26,421 nucleotides of DNA from JBCCSZ01 sp039199225 (GTDB taxonomy: Bacteria; Bacteroidota; Bacteroidia; Chitinophagales; Saprospiraceae), in assembly GCA_039199225.1 (NCBI GenBank), contig JBCCSZ010000080.1, positions 1-26,421 of the forward strand. Reading direction: 5' to 3'. The notes under the pieces were generated by a model. The model did not search any database. It saw nothing but the letters and a program-made list of their open reading frames with translations, and was not told the origin of the DNA. Made by a program: the position numbers and the translations under genes. Positions 21,629 to 26,421 of the stretch are shown in pieces. Numbering within the stretch: the first letter of the stretch is position 1; each line of letters opens with the position of its first letter.

Positions 21629-23611
21629 CTAGCGCACAATCTCGAACTCCGTCCGGCGGTTTTCCTGCCGGCTCTCGGCGCTCTCGTTGCTCTCGATGGG
21701 ACGTGTTTCTCCATATCCTTTGTATCGCAGTCGGTCGGCTTCGATGTCCTTTTCAACGAGGTAATCGAATACAGCTTTGGCCCTTTGTTCGGAAAGACGG
21801 AGGTTGTCTTCCTCTGATCCCACATTGTCTGTATGTCCATTGATTTGAATGACCAGTTGAGGGCTGTTTTGCAGCAAAGCCTGCAGTCGGTCCAATTCGT
21901 AGTAGGAGCTGGGGCTGAGCTTAGCCGATCCGGTATCGAAAAAGACATTTTTGAGAATGATGGGTTTGCTTTTCTCTGGCAAAGGGGTGCCATTGTCCGC
22001 CACAAGCTCTGGGATGGCTTGAAGCGCTATTTCCAGTAGAAAAGGTTGGTTGAGTTGATTGGAGCCCTTCAGTGCAAAATTTTCGGAATGGAACAAAAAG
22101 CCCTCTTTGGAGACATTCAGCGCGTAATCGGTACCTGCCGGTAGACAGATGAGGAATTCCCCATCGCTGTCGGTGACAGAGGAGGTGTGTGTTTTTCCAC
22201 TTATCAGGTCTATGAATTCCACTTTTGCTTTTAGGGGCGATTGGCTGTCGGCATCGATGACTTTGGCCTTTACGTAGGTGACAGCATTTGGTCGGGCTGC
22301 CTTGTAAAGTTCGAAGCTGTACAGATCGGTGGTGGGTCTTTCATCCTCTGTTGCCTTTTGATAATCCCGGTCGGAGGCAAAGTAGGCCGTTTGCCCGTCG
22401 AGGCTGATGACGAGTGCCGCATCATTGGCGCGGGTATTAATTGGATAGCCCAAATTGGTGGGTGTTTCCCACTGTTCTTCTGCCTTGAGGCGGGTAAAGT
22501 ACAAATCGAATTTGCCCATGCCCGGATGCCCGTCGGACATGAAGTACAGACTTTTACCATCGGCATGTATGAAGGGAGTGCTTTCGTGATCGGGGGTGTT
22601 GACGGTTGGGCCGAGGTTGACGGGCTTGCCCCAGCTGCCGTCTGCCTTTCGTTGGCTGGCCCATAGGTCGTAACCGCCATGGCCGCCAGATCGATTGCTG
22701 GAAAAGTAGAGTGTTTGACCGTTGGCAGAAATGGAAGGTTGGCGGTCCGAAGATTTGGAGTTGATTTGGGCGCCCATATTCAGTGGCTTGGTCCAGCGGT
22801 TGTTTTGGACCTCTGAGTAGTATAGATCGCAGCGTCCGTAGCCATCTTTGCGGTCACAGGCAGTGAAGATCATCAACTTGCCATCGGCTGAGATGCTTTG
22901 AGCCCCTTCGTTGAGGGGGGTGTTGATCGCTTTGATGGGTTGGCCTTTTTGCCACACGCCATCGATTTTGCGGCTGATGAAAAAATCTTCGTTGCTTCTT
23001 CGAGCGTCCGCAAAGGTATACACCAGCAGGTTTTCGTCTGCAGTGAGAGAAGGTAGATATTCCCAAGCGGGTGTGTTGATCTCGTCACCGAGGGAGAAGG
23101 GTGCAAAAGGAACAGGGTTTTTGAGCGCTTCGACGATGAAATTACAATTGTTGAGATGTTTTTTGGCCTTCGTCAAAAGCGTCTTATTGCGTGGATTGGT
23201 ATCAATGTAGGCGATGTAATGTCGGGCTGCTTCCTCAAACTTTTCCTGCTTCATTTCCGTCAGTGCCAAGGTGTAAAAAACCTTTTTATTATAAAGCGGA
23301 TCTATTTCAATGACCTTTTCAAATCCCTTTTCTGCTTCTTTAAAATTGGCCATGGCGTAGTAGCATGCTGCTCGCTGTAGGTGGGCATTGATAAAGCTTG
23401 GTTCGTATTTGAGTGCCTTTTCAAATTCTTTGATGGCGGCTTCGTTTTGATCTTTGAAATTGTGCTCCATACCCTTTTCGAAGGCTTTTTTTGCTTTGCC
23501 CTTGACCGTTTTTTTGGTGATGTAAGGAGGAGTGCTAGAACTTTTTTGAGCAATGGCTTGATGGAGGAAAAGGCAAAAGAAGCTGAGAAGTAAAAGTCGG
23601 AACAATTCCAT
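21629..23611 (-). CDS. PorE-like OmpA-family protein (TPR, PD40 propeller, CRD, OmpA)
   Basis: A 660-residue exported protein. Domains in order: signal peptide (MELFRLLLLSFFCLFL to AIAQ, about 1-21); TPR repeats (about 25-150, AAIKEFEKALKYEPSFINAH); PD40 propeller blades (about 165-435, including SISADGKLMIFTAC, SISANGQTLYFSSNRSGG and DGKSLYFMSD); a carboxypeptidase-like domain (about 445-530, VKAKVIDADSQSPLKAKVEF); and an OmpA peptidoglycan-binding domain (about 550-660, NGHTDNVGSEEDNLRLSEQR). This order matches PorE, the T9SS component thought to link the outer-membrane machinery to peptidoglycan, though several Bacteroidota paralogues share it. PorE is a lipoprotein, but no lipobox cysteine is visible here. 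The frame is open to 23737; ATG 23611 places the signal peptide at the start. Confidence 0.9.
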   Translation of the reverse strand: MELFRLLLLSFFCLFLHQAIAQKSSSTPPYITKKTVKGKAKKAFEKGMEHNFKDQNEAAIKEFEKALKYEPSFINAHLQRAACYYAMANFKEAEKGFEKVIEIDPLYNKKVFYTLALTEMKQEKFEEAARHYIAYIDTNPRNKTLLTKAKKHLNNCNFIVEALKNPVPFAPFSLGDEINTPAWEYLPSLTADENLLVYTFADARRSNEDFFISRKIDGVWQKGQPIKAINTPLNEGAQSISADGKLMIFTACDRKDGYGRCDLYYSEVQNNRWTKPLNMGAQINSKSSDRQPSISANGQTLYFSSNRSGGHGGYDLWASQRKADGSWGKPVNLGPTVNTPDHESTPFIHADGKSLYFMSDGHPGMGKFDLYFTRLKAEEQWETPTNLGYPINTRANDAALVISLDGQTAYFASDRDYQKATEDERPTTDLYSFELYKAARPNAVTYVKAKVIDADSQSPLKAKVEFIDLISGKTHTSSVTDSDGEFLICLPAGTDYALNVSKEGFLFHSENFALKGSNQLNQPFLLEIALQAIPELVADNGTPLPEKSKPIILKNVFFDTGSAKLSPSSYYELDRLQALLQNSPQLVIQINGHTDNVGSEEDNLRLSEQRAKAVFDYLVEKDIEADRLRYKGYGETRPIESNESAESRQENRRTEFEIVR

Positions 23612-23711
23612 TATCAATATTTTTCTGCAATATAAAGCGTAACTGGATATATAACGTCGAGGATGGGTGGAGCAACATAAATGAAGCGGAAAAAATCTTA
23701 TTGGAGGAACC

Positions 23712-23746
23712 AAAAAAGGGACATTGACCGCTGCCAATGCCCCTTT
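23712..23746 (-). terminator. Intrinsic terminator of the TPR gene
   Basis: On the minus strand a 12-bp stem with one wobble (23735-23746 with 23715-23726) and an 8-base loop is followed by TTTTTT. It lies 29 bp beyond the stop codon of the TPR gene and before the PorE-like start, so the two minus-strand genes are separate units. Confidence 0.83.
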
Positions 23747-23775
23747 CCAGATGACTTATAAAATATAAGCAAATA

Positions 23776-24777
23776 TCATGCGATGGCTGCCTCGTAACCT
23801 AGAGAGGCGGCCTTGCGAAAATCTTCCTTAAAACCGGGCTTTCCACAAGCTTTTTTCGCTTTAGCCAGGTGGTATAGTAGTTCCCCTTTTTCACTGTTTG
23901 GAACACAATCCTTCGCAAGGGCGGATTGGAATATCTCAACAGCGTCCTTTGGGTTATCTGTATCGAGTAATACTTTTCCATACTTCATGTGTACTTCCCC
24001 TAGATACTTGAAGTTTGGATCATTGGGTTTGAATGCTCGCTTGCAGAACAAGCGCATATCGAGCATGGCGCCCCTTGGATCGTTCAGGCGTAGGTGGCAT
24101 TCAGCCTTCAGTCTTCTAGACTTCCAGTATAAAGGCTGAAGCGGAATCGACATTTTGATAGAGGTCGAAAAATCTTCGATGGCGCGCTCGTAATTGCCCA
24201 TGATGTAGTTGACATTGGCGCGGCCAAAGTAAGCCTCGTGGTTGTTGTTTTTGGAAATGTCGATGCTCTTGGTGTAGTCGTAGAGCGCATCCTCATAGTT
24301 TTTGAGGAGTAAGTTTACATACCCTCTTCTTTCGTAAGCTTGGGCATGACGCTCATACTTTTCAATGGCTTTGCTGAGTGCTGCCATCGCTTCGCTTTCG
24401 CGTCCTTCCTCTTCAGACAAAGAACGGCCCTTCAGAAAAGCCTGCACGGCCACTCTGTCGCTTTTGGGTTCAACCAAATCGTGGTGAAGAATTCTTCCTT
24501 CAGCCGTCATCCAAGCACCCAACCGGCCAGCAACTGCAAACTGAGCTACATACTCTAGCAGGCTGATGGTGTTTTTCCAGCTCTTCTCGGAACCTTGGGT
24601 GATAAATTGGGGAACGTTGAGAGAGGAAGAGGCTTCATCGAAAATCTCTTCTTCGTTCAGCAGAATATCGGACTTGTAGTAGCTCTCGACCCGGTGCTGA
24701 TACATTTTCAATACTTTGTCGTAGCTCTTGGCACTACCGAATTCTAACCGACCTTTAAAAATTGTTTTGTAAGTCAT
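23776..24777 (-). CDS. Cytoplasmic TPR protein of unknown function
   Basis: A 333-residue protein with no signal peptide or membrane segment. Residues about 105-300 are TPR units, the clearest being AQAYERRGYVNLLLKNYEDA, EAYFGRANVNYIMGNYERAI and YGKVLLDTDNPKDAVEIFQS. The N-terminal hundred residues (MTYKTIFKGRLEFGSAKSYD to MTAEGRILHHDLVEP) are not a family I recognise. TPR arrays bind partner proteins. A candidate promoter lies about 230 bp upstream, with a terminator downstream. The neighbouring PorE-like gene also has TPRs, but nothing shows that the two act together. Confidence 0.82.
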   Translation of the reverse strand: MTYKTIFKGRLEFGSAKSYDKVLKMYQHRVESYYKSDILLNEEEIFDEASSSLNVPQFITQGSEKSWKNTISLLEYVAQFAVAGRLGAWMTAEGRILHHDLVEPKSDRVAVQAFLKGRSLSEEEGRESEAMAALSKAIEKYERHAQAYERRGYVNLLLKNYEDALYDYTKSIDISKNNNHEAYFGRANVNYIMGNYERAIEDFSTSIKMSIPLQPLYWKSRRLKAECHLRLNDPRGAMLDMRLFCKRAFKPNDPNFKYLGEVHMKYGKVLLDTDNPKDAVEIFQSALAKDCVPNSEKGELLYHLAKAKKACGKPGFKEDFRKAASLGYEAAIA

Positions 24778-25005
24778 CTTGCTGTTTTTGAGGAATAAAA
24801 ATTATTACTGCTTCCCTTCCACTGAGAAGCCTATTCCGATGTTGTGAATGTTTTTGCTTAATGAGTTTTTGGTCCTAATACATTCAAATACCGGTTAACT
24901 GAGTGCAGTTCCTCAACTGTTTGCTTTCTGACTATTTGAAAGAGTGATCGCCTGAATAACAAATCTCTATTAGAGAATTATTCTAATCGATTCCGAGTCA
25001 TCTGT

Positions 25006-25013
25006 CAAACTTA
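25006..25013 (-). promoter_or_regulatory. Candidate -7 element upstream of the TPR gene
   Basis: The minus strand reads TAAGTTTG, an exact TAnnTTTG match. The nearest TTG (25028-25030) is only 14 bases away, short for a -33 box. If used, it would give the TPR gene a leader of over 200 nt, or start an independent small RNA. Confidence 0.35.
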
Positions 25014-25071
25014 TGTTAGTGTGCATACAACTTAATTGTACCTACACACAGTTTTCTCACAGTATTTGTCA

Positions 25072-25130
25072 ACTTGTAAAAAGCATGTCGCTTTGATGTC
25101 TATGGGATAGATTATAACTTTTTTACAAGT
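25072..25130. repeat. 11-bp inverted repeat with 37-bp spacer
   Basis: Arms ACTTGTAAAAA (25072-25082) and TTTTTACAAGT (25120-25130) are perfect complements. On the plus strand the second arm is not followed by a T-run, so it is not a standard terminator. A paired regulator site or RNA structure is possible. Confidence 0.4.
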
Positions 25131-25277
25131 GAAGGAATACAAATTTGAGGTTTTTTTTTGGAAAAGTCAAAAAAATGCTAGAGATTGCGCCCCTTTTGGA
25201 TTCTATTTATTTATTTAATATACAACTTAGTGCGAATTTGAAGAGTGCTTTTAGTGTAAGTGGTTGATTATCAGGGT

Positions 25278-26300
25278 TTATGCCCAAACCTTACATCCTT
25301 CCGTGCAATTTGTGCAAATATCTATCTGTTCCCGCCCCATTAACAGCTTTTTTCGGAAAACCTGGTACGCACCTCCCTGCCATATTTGAGCAAAAGTTTG
25401 GGCCTTCAAATCGCCCAAGCGGTGGTCGGCATCCTTGTCAAAGCAGCAAGGTACAACCACTCCATTCCAGGTGATTACGCAGGAATGCCACAGCTTCCAA
25501 CAGTGGTTGAGTAAGCGATTTTTGACCTTATAGGTTCCGTCAGGTAACTGTTGGTAACGGGCATATTTTTCAATGGTCGGGATGAGTGGATTGCCATTGA
25601 CATAGTCGTAGACCTGCGCAGTCTTCAGCTTGACCTCGTCTACACCGATCTCTTCGGCCAGGCGATATACCTCGGGTATTTGATGCTCATTGGGCTTTAC
25701 CACCAGGAATTGAAAAATGACATAGGGCTTTTGAGAACTCATTTTCTTCTTCCATTTGACGAGGTTACGCGCACCTTGAAGGACGTTTTCCAAGCGGCCG
25801 GCCTTGCGATATTGCTCGTAAACCTCCTGCGTCGTACCGTCCACGGAAATGATGATGCGATCCAAACCAGACTCGATGGTCTTCCGGGCGTTTTCGTCGT
25901 TGAGGAAGTGACCGTTCGTAGAAGTGATGGTGTATATCTTTTTCTTATGGGCATAAGCCACCATATCTAGGAAATTGGGATTGATGTAGGGCTCGCCTTG
26001 AAAGTAGAAAATCAAGTAGAGCAGGCGATCAGACAGCTCGTCGATGGTCTGGCGAAAGAAATCCTCCTTTAAATTGCCCGTGGGACGACTGAAGGCGCGT
26101 AGGCCACTAGGGCATTCGGGGCAGCGAAGATTGCAGGCAGTGGTTGGCTCTATGGATACAGTCATCGGCAGTCCCCATTGAACAGGGCGGCGCAACCATT
26201 TGGTCACATAAAATGAACTGACCAATTGGAAGGCATTCCAAAGTCGGCGGATGCTGAGTTTGGACAAAAAATTCAGACTGTCTGACATGCGAGGATTCAT
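25278..26300 (-). CDS. Radical SAM / SPASM-domain protein
   Basis: A 340-residue protein with the radical SAM cluster motif CNLRCPEC (about residues 57-64), which binds a 4Fe-4S cluster and S-adenosylmethionine. It is preceded by SIEPTTA and followed by FYFQGEPYINPNF and RIIISVDGTTQEVYEQYRKA, typical of the TIM-barrel core. A C-terminal SPASM-like region (SCVITWNGVVVPCCFDKDAD, then ICTNCTEGCKVWA) should bind an auxiliary cluster. SPASM enzymes often modify peptides or proteins, but no precursor peptide gene is visible nearby and the substrate is unknown. Starts at TTG 26318, ATG 26300 and ATG 26288 are all in frame; 26300 is chosen because a -7 element ends five bases before it, with 26288 the main alternative. 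The gene begins near the window edge, so its upstream neighbour is unseen. Confidence 0.9.
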   Translation of the reverse strand: MNPRMSDSLNFLSKLSIRRLWNAFQLVSSFYVTKWLRRPVQWGLPMTVSIEPTTACNLRCPECPSGLRAFSRPTGNLKEDFFRQTIDELSDRLLYLIFYFQGEPYINPNFLDMVAYAHKKKIYTITSTNGHFLNDENARKTIESGLDRIIISVDGTTQEVYEQYRKAGRLENVLQGARNLVKWKKKMSSQKPYVIFQFLVVKPNEHQIPEVYRLAEEIGVDEVKLKTAQVYDYVNGNPLIPTIEKYARYQQLPDGTYKVKNRLLNHCWKLWHSCVITWNGVVVPCCFDKDADHRLGDLKAQTFAQIWQGGAYQVFRKKLLMGREQIDICTNCTEGCKVWA

Positions 26301-26305
26301 AGCGG

Positions 26306-26313
26306 CAAATATA
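26306..26313 (-). promoter_or_regulatory. Candidate radical SAM gene -7 element, abutting the ATG
   Basis: The minus strand reads TATATTTG, an exact TAnnTTTG match ending five bases before the ATG at 26300. No TTG is found at the normal -33 distance. If used, the mRNA would be leaderless or would use the ATG at 26288 with a 12-nt leader. Confidence 0.4.
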
Positions 26314-26421
26314 CTCAATCAGCAAAGAAATTTTGTCACGTTTCTGTCTATCTCAAAGGCGTATGTTTTCTCCTTTAATGTATACAATTTTATCAACTAT
26401 TTAATCAGTAGCTTGTCAAAA

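Larger units (their letters stand above)
24778..25277. other. 500-bp AT-rich gene-free region
   Basis: No credible ORF on either strand and no tRNA-like structure that I recognise. It contains an 11-bp inverted repeat (25072-25082 / 25120-25130), a 6-bp inverted repeat ATTAGA/TCTAAT (24969-24974 / 24982-24987) next to the palindrome AATCGATT (24985-24992), an exact minus-strand -7 element (25006-25013) and a nine-T run (25151-25159). It is long for an intergenic gap between two same-strand genes and could hold a small RNA or a long leader. Confidence 0.55.

Noticed and set aside
23612..23737. 42-residue N-terminal extension of the PorE-like protein
   Set aside because: It would bury the signal peptide inside the protein and overlaps the terminator of the TPR gene; the ATG at 23611 is preferred.
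25151..25159. Nine-T run as a phase-variation tract
   Set aside because: It lies in a gene-free gap, not within a coding frame or between clear promoter boxes, so slippage has no visible target.

Overview
The window looks like chromosomal DNA from a member of the Bacteroidota, most probably a Saprospiraceae/Lewinella-type marine bacterium. The reasons are a long TonB-dependent receptor with a carboxypeptidase-like N-terminal domain, a PorV/PorQ-family outer-membrane protein, several proteins with type IX secretion (T9SS) C-terminal-domain-like ends, a PorE-like TPR/PD40/OmpA protein, a SMUG2-type glycosylase, and several exact copies of the Bacteroidota -7 promoter element TAnnTTTG. There are no tRNA or rRNA genes, insertion sequences, phage genes or CRISPR arrays that I can see.

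Layout. 1-711 (-) is the N-terminal part of carB, cut by the window edge. 885-1826 (+) is a divergent D-2-hydroxyacid dehydrogenase. 2177-17699 (+) is a 15.5-kb surface and secretion island: a TonB-dependent receptor, giant secreted protein A, a PorV/PorQ-like protein, giant secreted protein B (full-length paralogue of A), and protein C (a shortened paralogue). 18022-18922 (+) holds greA and a HIT-family hydrolase. 18912-19509 (-) holds rnpA and rpmH, with rnpA overlapping the HIT gene tail to tail. 19837-20421 (+) encodes a LEA-like 11-residue repeat protein. 20480-21154 (-) is a SMUG2-like glycosylase. 21253-21618 (+) is a tiny secreted protein that is little more than a sorting-domain-like fold. 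21629-23611 (-) is a PorE-like outer-membrane/peptidoglycan protein. 23776-24777 (-) is a cytoplasmic TPR protein. A gene-free AT-rich stretch of about 500 bp follows, then a radical SAM/SPASM protein at 25278-26300 (-).

The most interesting part is the 2177-17699 island. The receptor and A are 52 bp apart and look co-transcribed. A strong hairpin terminator separates A from the PorV-like gene, and a second terminator follows that gene. B and C form their own unit with a 22-bp gap. A, B and C share a cysteine-containing N-terminal core of about 550 residues, an Fn3-like domain and a C-terminal sorting-type domain. A and B also share a central region of about 500 residues that C lacks. My inference is a surface complex in which T9SS-exported A/B/C work with, or dock on, a TonB-dependent receptor, with the PorV-like protein as a dedicated shuttle or anchor. 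The substrate is unknown and no SusD-like gene is present.

Smaller-scale signals include a greA leader in which an exact -7 element sits just before a long hairpin terminator (resembling the E. coli greA/GraL arrangement), and two genes whose -7 element ends exactly five bases before the ATG, suggesting leaderless mRNAs.
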